NCBI GenBank assembly: GCA_026125285.1
Contig: JAHCLO010000011.1
Span: forward strand, 124,001 to 188,000
Reading direction: 5' to 3'
Origin: Verrucomicrobiia bacterium
GTDB taxonomy: Bacteria; Verrucomicrobiota; Verrucomicrobiia; Limisphaerales; JADLHS01
Length of the DNA stretch: 64,000 bases
Positions 23,946 through 32,906 of the stretch are shown in pieces. How positions within the stretch are numbered: the stretch's first letter is position 1; each line of letters starts with the position of its first letter. A program made the position numbers and the translations under genes. A model generated the notes under the pieces. It saw nothing but the letters and a program-made list of their open reading frames with translations. It did no database searches and had not been told where the DNA came from.

Positions 23946-24018
23946 CGCCGTGCCTCGTAATCTGTTGGTCACGGCACTTGCGTCCCCGACCGGCGGCTTC
24001 TCGAACATCAGCGACGCT

Positions 24019-25137
24019 TCAATGTTGCGGCAAATGCAGTTGCCGATGGCGTTCAGCCTTGGGCAATTTCGCCAGCCGCTTCACAGCCGCGTAGAATGTT
24101 TCCAAGTCGCCTTCGTTCGCCTCCAGCAGGCGAACAAACGCGGGAACAAGATCGTAGTATGCGGCCACCGTGTTGAGGTGCGCGTTGTTTAGCGGCCGGT
24201 CAAACCAGGCGTCGTAACCGGCGTAACCATTCCACTCCGATTTGAGTTGTTCATGGTCGCGACGCAATCCGCCGAAGATGCGCTGCTTTTCCTGCCGGAC
24301 CTGCACGGGTGAAGCCGCGTGCTGTCTCCGCGTGGCTTTGAAACCACCATCCTCCCCGTGCTCGTCGCCGTAAAGCACCGCCAGTTTATGCCGCGCGTTC
24401 TGGACGAGTTGCACGAACTGAACGTTGCGCCCGCGGGACTGCTCGTAGCGCGCCAGCACCTCGGTGTCCCCTTGGGCGCGCAGCCAGCGCCGCACGCCGG
24501 TTTCGGCCACCGCGGTGGCGAAAGCCTCGTTGAAATCCGTGTCGCCACGGGCAAAAACCCGCTGATGCGCCAGTTCATGAAAGAGAAGCTCCGCCAGCGC
24601 CGCTTCCGAATGATGAACAAAGGTATTGAGCAGCGGATCCTTGAACCAGCCGAGCGTGGAATAGGCTTCGATCCCCTCGACGCTCACATCGAAACCGCGC
24701 GCCCACAACCGGCTGCCCTGGCCGTGTGCCTGAGCTTCGACAAAGTAACCGCGGTAATCGAGCGAGCCGACCACGGGATACCACCAGGATTTGGATTCGA
24801 GCGAAAACTCCGGACTCGCGGTAACATTCCACACCACATAACGCCGGCCCACGTCGGCGTAATGTCGGTAATGGCCATTGGCCGGAAGTTTGAGTTCATT
24901 CTTGGCAAAGTCGCACATTTCGCGGGCCAATTGCAGCTTGGCCTTCAGTTCCATCGGCGTGTCGGGATGGGCCAGCAGCTTCTCGCAGGATCGTTTGTGT
25001 AGAATGATCTGTGCCTGACCGCGCGCGGCCTGCAAATAAAAGCCCGCCGTCTGGCAGCCCGTCAAGACAACGGCACCCATTACCCACAACGTCACAAGCC
25101 CGAACCTCCGGCCAGTGGCCGCCAGTCGCCAGAGCAT
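24019..25137 (-). CDS. Putative aminopeptidase lipoprotein (PF10023-like)
   Basis: 372 aa from ATG 25137; an in-frame ATG at 25254 would add 39 residues before the signal peptide. A lipoprotein signal (FGLVTLWVMGAVVLTGCQTA, lipobox LTGC) puts it on the inner face of the outer membrane or in the periplasm. The zinc motif HELAHQRVFARGDTDFNEAF combines HExxH with a downstream Glu, as in the predicted aminopeptidase family (COG4324). Other family landmarks are DYRGYFVEAQAHG, YSTLGWFKDPLLNTF and LNNAHLNTVAAYYDLVPAF. Length is close to the family norm. A small gene lies directly upstream on the same strand. Confidence 0.85.
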   Translation of the reverse strand: MLWRLAATGRRFGLVTLWVMGAVVLTGCQTAGFYLQAARGQAQIILHKRSCEKLLAHPDTPMELKAKLQLAREMCDFAKNELKLPANGHYRHYADVGRRYVVWNVTASPEFSLESKSWWYPVVGSLDYRGYFVEAQAHGQGSRLWARGFDVSVEGIEAYSTLGWFKDPLLNTFVHHSEAALAELLFHELAHQRVFARGDTDFNEAFATAVAETGVRRWLRAQGDTEVLARYEQSRGRNVQFVQLVQNARHKLAVLYGDEHGEDGGFKATRRQHAASPVQVRQEKQRIFGGLRRDHEQLKSEWNGYAGYDAWFDRPLNNAHLNTVAAYYDLVPAFVRLLEANEGDLETFYAAVKRLAKLPKAERHRQLHLPQH

Positions 25138-25257
25138 CGCAGCCCCCGTGCCCGCCCGCGGTGTTACTCCTGTCGTCGCGGATAGCAGCAGCCTAAGCGC
25201 CGGCAGACCGCAGCGGGCGAAGCGTTCCATCACTCGCATGATTCGCGTGATCACGCC

Positions 25258-25482
25258 TCAGACGAGGCGCTCCAGCGCCACGACGCGATTGGGGAAATGC
25301 ACTTCCAGCCGCAGCCCGATATCCTTGGCGGAGTTTCCGAACCATACCTGTCCGCTTGCCGGATCAAGGCCCACCGCTTGACCCCGTTGTGCGGTTAAAT
25401 CGTGGCTGCGCTGGTAGTCACACCCAATCCGGTTGGCGCGCTCAGTATCGGCTTCAGTCCACGCAACGGCTGTCGTGCTCAT
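25258..25482 (-). CDS. Small conserved hypothetical protein
   Basis: 74 aa (MSTTAVAWTEADTERANRIG). The centre GQAVGLDPASGQVWFGNSAK then DIGLRL looks like a small family with the pattern G-x-A-x-G-I-D-x-x-T-G-x-V-x-F-G-x-S seen in Planctomycetota and Verrucomicrobiota. Not named. It may be cotranscribed with the peptidase gene, whose longest possible start is 4 bp downstream. Confidence 0.55.
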   Translation of the reverse strand: MSTTAVAWTEADTERANRIGCDYQRSHDLTAQRGQAVGLDPASGQVWFGNSAKDIGLRLEVHFPNRVVALERLV

Positions 25483-25682
25483 GGATGAACCTTAACAAGC
25501 CGGGTGCGGGCCGGCAATAGACGGAGAGTCACCGGCACTGTTGCACTCAGCAACTTGGTCATAACCGCTTGCTCCTGACCACATGGCGCAGCAATCAAAA
25601 CGTAGCGCATCATTCAGCAGACTAGCGTTCTCGTGAGGGCATACCAACGCCTGTGTCGAGGCGGGAATAGGTCACGCCCCTC

Positions 25683-26945
25683 TTGTTCAGCAGCAGTGGG
25701 CCGCGTCAGAAAAGAAACTGCGACGTGACAAGCGTGCTACGGACCTTCAAATGCCGGTTGGAAAACCGTCGCCAGCCGCCCACACTGACACCGCAACCGG
25801 TGGTAACCAACCAGCATGCTGCCCAGTTGCCGAGGCAGGCCGTGTCAACCGACCTGACTGTGTCACCTGTTTTGAAGGCAACGGAGGAAACGCAGTCAGT
25901 GGTTTATTCCGCTTCTCCCCGAATCGTCTATTCTACAAACGCGGTTGTAGTTTATTCCACCAACGCGCCGGTGGTCTATTCCACGAATCCACCGATCGTT
26001 TACTCGACAAACCCGGTTGTGGTTTACTCCACGAACCAGCTGATGGTGCTCGCTTCCGGGCAGACGCTTCCGCCCGGCAGCTTCGGTCTGCCGATTTATT
26101 CCGAGTCTGGCCCATCGCTTTACTCGCCTGGGCCGTTGCCCTTCACTGGCTCTGGGCCGACGGTGTACGCGCCCGGTCCACGTCCCTATTCAGACTCTGG
26201 GCCAACGATTTACGCTCCCGGTCCACTGCCCTATTCCGGTTCCGGGCCAACACTGTACGCGCCGGGGCCGCCAGTTCCCTTTAGCAGCCCCGATGCACCA
26301 TCTGCCCTTGACGTTTATTGGCCGCCTTATCACACGGAGCGTGAGTACTTCGGCTCACAATTCTCCGCTGCGAGTGAAGCTATCAAGCTGGAGGTGAAGA
26401 ATTCGACACAGGGCGGCGTTTCTTCTCCCGAAAAAGTATCTTCGCCATCCGGCACGCAGCAAGCCGCCAGTCCGATCCAATTCCATGCGGTTGAAGGATT
26501 GACGGGAATCATGGCCCATTTGTCCGAGAAACTGGAAGTCCCGCTCAGACTGGCAACTTATACGGACACCAAATTTGGCGGCCTGAGAATTGCCGAATAT
26601 CGGATATCCCCGGGGACATCGGTGGACCTGAATGGTGTTTCAGGTGCGCTGAAGACGCTTGAGAAGGTGGACAAGGTGACGAAGCTCTATTCGATTTACA
26701 GGAACACGAAGAGCGAGTTTGAGAGCCGAGGGATAACGGGTTCGTCACTGGTGGACGCGTGGGTGGCAAGTCCGCAGTCGGTGATCTTTGCGTTCAAAGA
26801 CCCCGATGCCGGGATCAAGGCGCTCACGGAGGGTTTTACATCCGCTTCGGCCGTTTCGATCCGGTTTGTATCGTTTGGGCTTATCGAAGTGCATGGGCCG
26901 GAGATTGAGCAGTTCGTCAACAAGGTGGCGACTCAAGCCAAGTAG
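25683..26945 (+). CDS. Repeat-rich protein with two unrelated tandem repeats
   Basis: Up to 420 aa; TTG at 25683 opens the frame but the true start is unclear (GTGs near 25726 and 25738 are alternatives). No clear signal peptide. About residues 73-120 hold six copies of a hexapeptide-like unit (VVYSTN, IVYSTN) encoded by 18-bp repeats. About residues 135-198 hold four to five copies of a 15-residue unit (SGPTVYAPGPRPYSD, SGPTIYAPGPLPYSG). The C-terminal 150 aa are a globular-looking domain (EGLTGIMAHLSEKLEVPLRL, then YRISPGTSVDLNGVSGALKT). Family not recognised. The Tyr/Pro/Gly content suggests an extended surface or adhesive region. Confidence 0.6.
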   Translation: MFSSSGPRQKRNCDVTSVLRTFKCRLENRRQPPTLTPQPVVTNQHAAQLPRQAVSTDLTVSPVLKATEETQSVVYSASPRIVYSTNAVVVYSTNAPVVYSTNPPIVYSTNPVVVYSTNQLMVLASGQTLPPGSFGLPIYSESGPSLYSPGPLPFTGSGPTVYAPGPRPYSDSGPTIYAPGPLPYSGSGPTLYAPGPPVPFSSPDAPSALDVYWPPYHTEREYFGSQFSAASEAIKLEVKNSTQGGVSSPEKVSSPSGTQQAASPIQFHAVEGLTGIMAHLSEKLEVPLRLATYTDTKFGGLRIAEYRISPGTSVDLNGVSGALKTLEKVDKVTKLYSIYRNTKSEFESRGITGSSLVDAWVASPQSVIFAFKDPDAGIKALTEGFTSASAVSIRFVSFGLIEVHGPEIEQFVNKVATQAK

Positions 26946-26993
26946 AAACCATGTGTATTGCTACGACTTTTACCCAGGTAAGGTGCATGCTCA

Positions 26994-27191
26994 TTGTGGC
27001 GGTACGGCAATGGGATGTTCAGCTTCCGGTTTTACGGTGAGCCGGGCGACAGATGCGTGGTGCAGGCTTCCGCGAACTTGACGCACTGGACGGCGTTGGC
27101 GACCAACCAGGTAAGCGGGCTGGGCTACTTCGGGTTCACGGACATGGCTTCTCCCAACCACGTGCAGCAATTCTATCGCATAGCGCCGTGA
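26994..27191 (+). pseudogene. Orphan C-terminal module of a secreted protein
   Basis: 65 codons (TTG start) reading FSFRFYGEPGDRCVVQASAN, LTHWTALATN and FTDMASPNHVQQFYR. This is the C-terminal beta-module found at the ends of large secreted verrucomicrobial proteins, of the same kind as the end of the RHS protein here (LVEVQWADNIPLTGGW to RFFRAIR). With nothing upstream to belong to, it is most likely the tail of a lost gene. Confidence 0.5.
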
Positions 27192-27820
27192 GAGTTGAAA
27201 GCGGCCCGCCTCGGCGCAACGTGCTGATCTGGGTGAAGGCGCCGTGGTCAATGGCACACCTCCGAATGAAAACGCATCATCGAGGGCGCAAGGCGCAACG
27301 CGGACTTCTACTCTATCAGTATCTCTCGAAATCGTCGCAAGCCGCGACGCTTTTCCCGGAGCGCGGACAGCCTTGTCCGCGAGTGGGAACTGGCCGCACC
27401 GGAACGCGTGGAAAAGGCTGTCCGCGCTCCTTGGGTTGCGGCCGGGCCGCGCTACGTCATATCGCAGAATGGGATTCTGCGGAGCACCCGCAATCCGGCG
27501 CATGGCAGGTTTGTCGAACGCCTGGCCGAGTTCAACTCGGCGATACGGCAGACTGCAAGTCTGCGCTACGGCATTTGCCGTTGGTCCTCATTCGGAGATG
27601 CGCGCCATCGCGCCTCGAAACGGGCGCGGAGGCGCGCCTGGGTGCGGTTGACGAGGGCGTCAACCGCCGCACGCGAGGGCGCGTACGCACCCCAGAGCAC
27701 GAGGGTCACATACGCCACCACAGCTAACAGAACAGGCTTGCCAAGCGCGCGGGCCAGGCGAATGATGCCGGTCATGGAACAGGGCATCGGCATCGGGCAA
27801 ACCACTTCGGGAGACGGATT
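27192..27820. other. 629-bp intergenic region with palindromic elements
   Basis: No supported gene. It contains the 17-bp inverted repeat element (27358-27430), a hairpin GCAGACT GCA AGTCTGC at 27548-27564 within a GATACGGCAGACTGCAAG-type repeat, and GC-rich imperfect palindromes to about 27660. A minus-strand frame with one hydrophobic stretch (27566-27772) is considered and rejected below. Confidence 0.4.
27358..27430. repeat. Dispersed palindromic element, copy A
   Basis: Arms GGAGCGCGGACAGCCTT (27358-27374) and AAGGCTGTCCGCGCTCC (27414-27430) are perfectly complementary over 17 bp. The same arms occur at 32228-32295. Confidence 0.8.
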
Positions 27821-29170
27821 ATGAATTCATTCAACGCTTCATCCTCGACACTCACCACACGTCGGGAATTCCTCAAGACCTCCGGCAAAGCCGCGGCCGG
27901 CGCGGCACTGGCCAGCGCCATCGCCACCCCGGCCTACACCGCCGAGAGCAACACCATCAAAGTGGCGCTCGTGGGCTGCGGGGGCCGCGGCGGCGGCGCG
28001 GTGGCGCAAGCGCTGGCCACGAAAGGTCCCACCAAACTGTGGGCGTTGGCGGACTTTTTTGAGCACCGGGTCCAAAGCACGTTGAACAATCTGAAGCCGA
28101 AATTCGCGAAGCAATTGGACGTGCCGCGCGAGCGGCAGTTCAGCGGCCTTGAAGGTTTCAAGCAGGCCATGGATTCGTTGGACAAGGGCGACGTGGTATT
28201 GCTCTGCACACCACCGGCGTTCCGGCCCGGCCATCTGGAATATGCCGTCGCCAAAGGTTTGCATGTGTTCATGGAAAAATCTTTTGCGGTGGACGCACCG
28301 GGCATCCGCCGCGTGCTGCAGGCCGGCGAGGAGGCCTCCCGCAAGAACCTGAAGATCGCCGGCGGGTTGATGAGCCGCCATTCCCTGCCGCTGGAGGAAG
28401 CGGTGCGCAACATCCACGACGGAATGATCGGCGACGTGATTACCTGCTGGGCCAATCGCATGCACGGTCCGGTGGGATTCCAGCCGCGCGGCGCGGGCAT
28501 GACCGAACTCGCCCATCAAATCGCCAACTACAGTTGTTTCACCTGGCTCAACGGCAGTTTCATCGTGGACTGGCTCATTCACAACATTGACATCTGTTGC
28601 TGGATCAAGAACGGCTGGCCCGTCTCCGTGCAAGGGATTGGCGGCCGGCAGGTGCGCACCGAGCCGGATCAGCTTTTCGATCACTACACGGCGGAATACA
28701 CGTTTGCCGACGGCACGAAAATGCTCGCGCAAGGCCGGCACATCACGAATTGCTACGACTTCTTCGGCAACATGATTCAAGGCGCGAAAGGCTGCGCCAT
28801 TTTGGGCGAAGGCCAGCCCCGGCCGCGCCTGTTCAAAGGCCACAGACCCGCCTCGGCAAATCTGCTCTGGCAATTCACCGGCGAGCCTTACGACCAATAT
28901 CAACGCGAGCACGACCTGCTCTTCGATGCGATTCGCAACGACCAGCCGTATAACGAAACGGAGCGCTGCGCCAAAGCGTGTCTGACCGCGATCATGGGCC
29001 GAATGGCTTGCGAGTCGGGACAGATGATTTCCTGGGATGATGCCATCGCATCAAACTTGGAACTGGCTCCAGGACTGGAAAGCTACACGAACGAATCGAA
29101 TCCGCCCGTGATGCCGGACGCCAACGGCAAGTATCCCATTGCGATGCCGGGCAGCGCGAAGGTGCTCTGA
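27821..29170 (+). CDS. Tat-exported Gfo/Idh/MocA oxidoreductase
   Basis: 449 aa. The twin-arginine signal TTRREFLKTSGKAAAGAALA targets it folded to the periplasm. A Rossmann motif VALVGCGGRGGGAV follows, and the family Lys is in GLHVFMEKSFAVD. The C-terminal half includes DWLIHNIDICCWIKNGWPVS, as in planctomycete/verrucomicrobial secreted oxidoreductases of carbohydrate and glycoside breakdown. Start ATG 27821 has GGGAGA upstream. The GH28-like gene starts 20 bp after its stop, so the two form an operon probably acting on a pectin-derived or uronic-acid-containing glycan. The cofactor (NAD or NADP, bound before export) is inferred. Confidence 0.9.
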   Translation: MNSFNASSSTLTTRREFLKTSGKAAAGAALASAIATPAYTAESNTIKVALVGCGGRGGGAVAQALATKGPTKLWALADFFEHRVQSTLNNLKPKFAKQLDVPRERQFSGLEGFKQAMDSLDKGDVVLLCTPPAFRPGHLEYAVAKGLHVFMEKSFAVDAPGIRRVLQAGEEASRKNLKIAGGLMSRHSLPLEEAVRNIHDGMIGDVITCWANRMHGPVGFQPRGAGMTELAHQIANYSCFTWLNGSFIVDWLIHNIDICCWIKNGWPVSVQGIGGRQVRTEPDQLFDHYTAEYTFADGTKMLAQGRHITNCYDFFGNMIQGAKGCAILGEGQPRPRLFKGHRPASANLLWQFTGEPYDQYQREHDLLFDAIRNDQPYNETERCAKACLTAIMGRMACESGQMISWDDAIASNLELAPGLESYTNESNPPVMPDANGKYPIAMPGSAKVL

Positions 29171-29190
29171 GGCTCGCCAACGAGAAAGCG

Positions 29191-30570
29191 ATGAGCCGCG
29201 GATCCCTGCCACTGCTCGTGGTGTTCGCCGCCGTGATGACGGCGGGCGCGAAGGTGGTCACGTATCCCGCCCCGCCGGAAGAGTTGTTGTCGGCTGAGTA
29301 CGAAGTCTGGGCGGATGGACAGCGGGTGGACGTTTACACGGCGCGGGTATTGGATGCGCCGTTTGCCGGAAAGGATTGGGACTTTGGCGGGAACTACTCC
29401 TTCGCCAACTTCGACATGTCGGGCCGTGTAATCGTACGCATCACCTCGAAGCGTTCCTTACGCAACACGATCATCCGACCGGAGTCGGCGGGCGTTCGCC
29501 ATGAGACTGTGGACGATCACACATTGGTGCTGACCCTCGATCGTCCGCGCAAGTTGAGCCTTGAACCGGACGGCAAACGCGGGCCGTTGCTGCTTTTTGC
29601 CAATCCGCTCGAAGACGCCCCACCGACTTCAGCCGCGCCCGACACGATTTACTTCGGGCCGGGAATCCACAAGGTCGGCCGCCTCGACGTGACCAACGGA
29701 CAGACGCTTTACCTCGCGAGCGGCGCGGTGGTCAAAGGAGCGGTGGTCGTGCGCGGAAACGACGTCCGCATCCTGGGCCGCGGGATTCTTGACGGCTCCG
29801 ACTACGAATGGCGCAAAGGGCCCTATCACGTGATGCTCGGCATCGAAGCGACCAATGTTCTGATCGAAGGCATCACGATTCGCGGTTCGTCACACTGGAC
29901 CATCGTTCCGCGCCACAGCCGCAGCGTGACGATTCGCAACGTGAAGCTCTGCAATTCGCGCGTGCAAAACGATGACGGGATCAACCCGTGCAACTCTCAG
30001 GACGTGTTGATTACCGATTGTTTCATCCGGAGCGATGACGATTGTGTCGCGCTCAAGGGCCTTGATTTCAAAGAGGCCAACAACAACGTCGAAAACATAA
30101 CGGTGGAGAACTCGATTCTCTGGTGCGACCGGGCGCGAATCTTCCTGCTCGGACACGAAAGCCGCGCGCCGTTCATGCGCAACGTGATTTTGCGCAATCT
30201 CGACATCATTCACTTCACGATGACGCCGTTCCTGTTCGAGCCGGGGGAAGACATGCGGCTGGAGAACATCACGATTGAAGACGTCCGCATCCACGGAGAA
30301 GGGCAAAGGGAACTGATCCAACTGAAACCGGTGGTCAATCAATACATGCGGAACAAAGTTCCGGGATTCATTCGCAACGTGAAGTTCAGGAACGTCGAGG
30401 TGTCCGGTCAGGCGGGGGAGTATCGCGTGCGATTGGAAGGTGCGGATGCCGAACACAACGTTCAAGGCGTCGGTTTCGAGAACGTCAGAATTCTTGGCGA
30501 ACAATTATCGCCTGACTCCACCCGTGTGAGCACGGGGCAACACGTCCAGGATGTCCGGTTCGCTCCGTAG
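29191..30570 (+). CDS. GH28-like polygalacturonase family protein
   Basis: 459 aa with signal peptide (MSRGSLPLLVVFAAVMTAGA). An N-terminal beta domain (to about residue 140) precedes the right-handed beta-helix (IYFGPGIHKVGRLDV, then NVLIEGITIRGSSHWTIVPR). GH28 landmarks are present in altered form: NDDGINP (usually NTDG), SDDDCVALK (the DD pair) and GHES in place of GHG. The RIK motif is not evident. It may act on a modified galacturonan or rhamnogalacturonan side chain, or be inactive. Second gene of the operon with the Tat oxidoreductase; secreted. Confidence 0.82.
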   Translation: MSRGSLPLLVVFAAVMTAGAKVVTYPAPPEELLSAEYEVWADGQRVDVYTARVLDAPFAGKDWDFGGNYSFANFDMSGRVIVRITSKRSLRNTIIRPESAGVRHETVDDHTLVLTLDRPRKLSLEPDGKRGPLLLFANPLEDAPPTSAAPDTIYFGPGIHKVGRLDVTNGQTLYLASGAVVKGAVVVRGNDVRILGRGILDGSDYEWRKGPYHVMLGIEATNVLIEGITIRGSSHWTIVPRHSRSVTIRNVKLCNSRVQNDDGINPCNSQDVLITDCFIRSDDDCVALKGLDFKEANNNVENITVENSILWCDRARIFLLGHESRAPFMRNVILRNLDIIHFTMTPFLFEPGEDMRLENITIEDVRIHGEGQRELIQLKPVVNQYMRNKVPGFIRNVKFRNVEVSGQAGEYRVRLEGADAEHNVQGVGFENVRILGEQLSPDSTRVSTGQHVQDVRFAP

Positions 30571-30584
30571 CGAATCGCGTGCGC

Positions 30585-31208
30585 TCAATTGAGCCGGCAG
30601 AAATAGGTTCGCTTTGGATTCAGCGGGTCTTTCTGACCATGGACAGGTTTGAAGTATTCCGTGCGATCCCCGATGCCATCAGTCGCGCCTTGCGAACTGC
30701 GGTAGCGCATCCCGATCTTCTCGCCGTTCTCCTTGATCCACGACAGAAAGATCACGCTGTGGCCGGATTTGCCGCGCCAGAACTGGCAGAAATCGCCGGG
30801 TTTCGCTTCGTCGAACGGAATCTCGCGTCCGATGTCGAGGTTCTTCGCGGCGAAGGTCACGAGTTTCTCCTTGTCCGCGTCGGTCGCACCGTACCACTCC
30901 TTTTGAAATTTGCGGATCTGCTCCACAGCTTTGTCCTTCAACAATCCGCGCGCCTCGGCCGCCTGCATGACCACCGCGAATGTGTAGCCGCAGCAATAAG
31001 TGCCGCCTTCGCCCGCGGCGAGGATGCGCTCGCCTTTGAAGGTAATTTCTTCCGGAACGCCTGACCCTTTCCACGCCTGGTTGTACTGACCGCCATCTTT
31101 GAAGGAATAGGCGATCTTGAGCACGTCCGCGTTCGGGCCGGAAAACTCCGCGGCTGCCGCCAACGTCGCGAACCAGGTCGAGGCAAGGAGCAGTGGCAGT
31201 TTGCGCAT
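30585..31208 (-). CDS. Secreted NlpC/P60- or CHAP-like cysteine peptidase candidate
   Basis: 207 aa with signal peptide (MRKLPLLLASTWFATLAAAA). A Cys-rich centre GGTYCCGYTFAVVMQAAEA carries the likely nucleophile. A strand-turn GDFCQFWRGKSGHSVIFLSW supplies the His, in the layout of papain-like peptidoglycan amidases or peptidases (Cys, then GD-x-x-x-x, then GH-V-x-F). Family membership is judged from that pattern only. Ends 14 bp from the convergent GH28 gene. Confidence 0.65.
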   Translation of the reverse strand: MRKLPLLLASTWFATLAAAAEFSGPNADVLKIAYSFKDGGQYNQAWKGSGVPEEITFKGERILAAGEGGTYCCGYTFAVVMQAAEARGLLKDKAVEQIRKFQKEWYGATDADKEKLVTFAAKNLDIGREIPFDEAKPGDFCQFWRGKSGHSVIFLSWIKENGEKIGMRYRSSQGATDGIGDRTEYFKPVHGQKDPLNPKRTYFCRLN

Positions 31209-31258
31209 GTCGGCAGGGTGAAGAAGATGACGAGTCCGGCTGATGAGCGCCTCCGGCC

Positions 31259-32053
31259 TTACGGAAAACGCCGGGTCGGATCAATGGGAGCCGACGTCCG
31301 GAGCTGTAACCACGGCACATCACGCGGGCCGCGCGGGCTTGTCGGCTTGACCACGGCCAAGGTGTCCGGGTCCTTCCATTTGTGAATCTCGCTGTGCCCA
31401 TCCACGAACGAAAGGCCGCAGGCGCCATTGTGGAAATTGCCGGGGTCGTTGCCCCAGATGATCGTGTCGAACACCACCAGGAAATAGCCATCATCCAAAG
31501 TGGTGGGGCTTTCATCCAGAAACACGAACGCCTGCGAGGGCGGCGGACGGATGATTTCCGCCAGCTTTCGGTAGGTGAAGTAGGTATCGCGCGTCGCCGC
31601 GGTGTACCAACTGTTTCCATTCATGTTGCCGTTGAGCGACATGCTGCGTACTCGCGGCCCCAGAGTGATATTCCCGGCCTTGGCCACGCTGCGATCCGCC
31701 GGGCATTTGTATATGCCCAAGGACTGATTGTAATTCCAGAGGAAGCCCGTCGGCGCCTTGAGCAGGTTGACATTTGTGCCGTCGGTCACGTTCACCAGGA
31801 ACTGCCCGCCGATCCAGCCGGTGTAGGCGGCGCCATCGCCATTGGGCACCAGGCGGTCGTTGTTATCGTGGGCGTACATCGTCCAGCACAATTGAAGTTG
31901 TTTGAGATTGTTGAGACAACTGATCCCCTGCGCCTTGGTCTTGGATTTGGCCAGGGCCGGCAGCAACATCGCCGCGAGGATGGCGATGATGGCAATCACG
32001 ACCAGCAACTCAATCAAGGTGAACGCCCCTCTGGCCGAGCAATCGCGTTTCAT
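31259..32053 (-). CDS. Prepilin-like (DUF1559/pseudopilin) secreted protein
   Basis: 264 aa from ATG 32053 ([20 protein letters not shown]); the frame continues upstream to 32161 but lacks sense. A class III prepilin signal G/AFTLIE is followed by the hydrophobic helix [20 protein letters not shown] and [12 protein letters not shown]. The C-terminal [19 protein letters not shown] is the H-x9-DG tail of the prepilin-like families expanded in Planctomycetota and Verrucomicrobiota. Cleaved by prepilin peptidase and possibly assembled by the pilus/secretion operon at 33-40 kb. Many paralogues are expected elsewhere in the genome. Confidence 0.88.
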   Translation of the reverse strand: MKRDCSARGAFTLIELLVVIAIIAILAAMLLPALAKSKTKAQGISCLNNLKQLQLCWTMYAHDNNDRLVPNGDGAAYTGWIGGQFLVNVTDGTNVNLLKAPTGFLWNYNQSLGIYKCPADRSVAKAGNITLGPRVRSMSLNGNMNGNSWYTAATRDTYFTYRKLAEIIRPPPSQAFVFLDESPTTLDDGYFLVVFDTIIWGNDPGNFHNGACGLSFVDGHSEIHKWKDPDTLAVVKPTSPRGPRDVPWLQLRTSAPIDPTRRFP

Positions 32054-32465
32054 ACGCTGCAATCTATCGCTTCCCGTCCGGTGATGCCAGTCCTTTTGAG
32101 TCCTGCGACGAGATGATCCGTGTCGTGCAGCGTCAACTCCCGGATGATCGTTGCCTGCCACGACTCCCGCACAGCGCCTTGGGGAGTTGCCTCGATTGTG
32201 AAATCGCGCATGGCAGCCATGAACCCCGGAGCGCGGACAGCCTTGTCCGCGAGTTCCGGTACCGAGGTTCGCGCGGACAAGGCTGTCCGCGCTCCGAGCA
32301 GCGGTTCATGGGCAGCTTGTTGAAACTGGAACACAGCGCGTTTATCGGATGAAGCCCATCGCAAATTGGCCCGGCGGTATGGCGGGAATTGCGGACGGTT
32401 TGTCGGGTATTCTTCTGCTTGATCGCGCGGAACGCCGTGCGATGTTGCTCACCAAGAGGAGACGC
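32054..32465. other. 412-bp intergenic region with palindromic element
   Basis: Divergent gap between the prepilin-like gene and the small gene at 32466. Holds the 24-bp-arm inverted repeat at 32228-32295. The frames crossing it on both strands read the palindrome and are not supported. Confidence 0.4.
32228..32295. repeat. Dispersed palindromic element, copy B
   Basis: Two 24-bp perfectly complementary arms: left starts GGAGCGCGGACAGCCTTGTC (32228-32251), right ends AAGGCTGTCCGCGCTCC (32272-32295), with a 20-nt loop. The arms match copy A at 27358. Confidence 0.85.
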
Positions 32466-32699
32466 ATGATGCAAAGCTTGATGTTACCCACCCTTGATGC
32501 TGGAGAAATCATGGCCCACGATGCCACGTGTGTTGTCGGGCAGGTCGTGGAAACGATCTACCCGGCAAACCGCCAGAAGGACGCGCTCGAACAGGTGTTA
32601 TTGCTGCCAGATGGTACGCGACAGAATTTCCGCCTCGTGGAACTGCACCCGGCGAATGAGTTGGAAAGGCGACGGTACGTGCAGGCGGTGATCGAGTGA
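32466..32699 (+). CDS. Small hypothetical protein
   Basis: 77 aa from ATG 32466, chosen for AGAGGAG 5 bases upstream; the frame opens earlier at 32349 without a ribosome site. Sequence includes ATCVVGQVVETIYPANRQKD then LEQVLLLPDGTRQNFRLVEL, probably a small beta-barrel-like fold. Not recognised. Precedes rpmB by about 200 bp. Confidence 0.55.
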   Translation: MMQSLMLPTLDAGEIMAHDATCVVGQVVETIYPANRQKDALEQVLLLPDGTRQNFRLVELHPANELERRRYVQAVIE

Positions 32700-32906
32700 G
32701 GGATGGGCGACTGCGCCCAAGTCCGGTTCCGGCATCGGATCACTCGTCCTGGCGCGAACTGGCCGACGGGTGGAAACTGCGGGTGAACCGCGCAGGCCGA
32801 CCCCGGCATCATTCCCAGAAGCCCCGCCGCACCGCCGCACCGAAAATATGGCTTGCCAGCGGATTTCGGGCGGTTATCTTCTGCGGCCTTAATCGCGAGA
32901 GGAATT

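Noticed and set aside
27566..27772. Small minus-strand membrane protein (hydrophobic LLAVVAYVTLVLWGAYA)
   Set aside because: No ribosome-binding site, and the second half reads through a GC-rich palindromic repeat; more likely chance.
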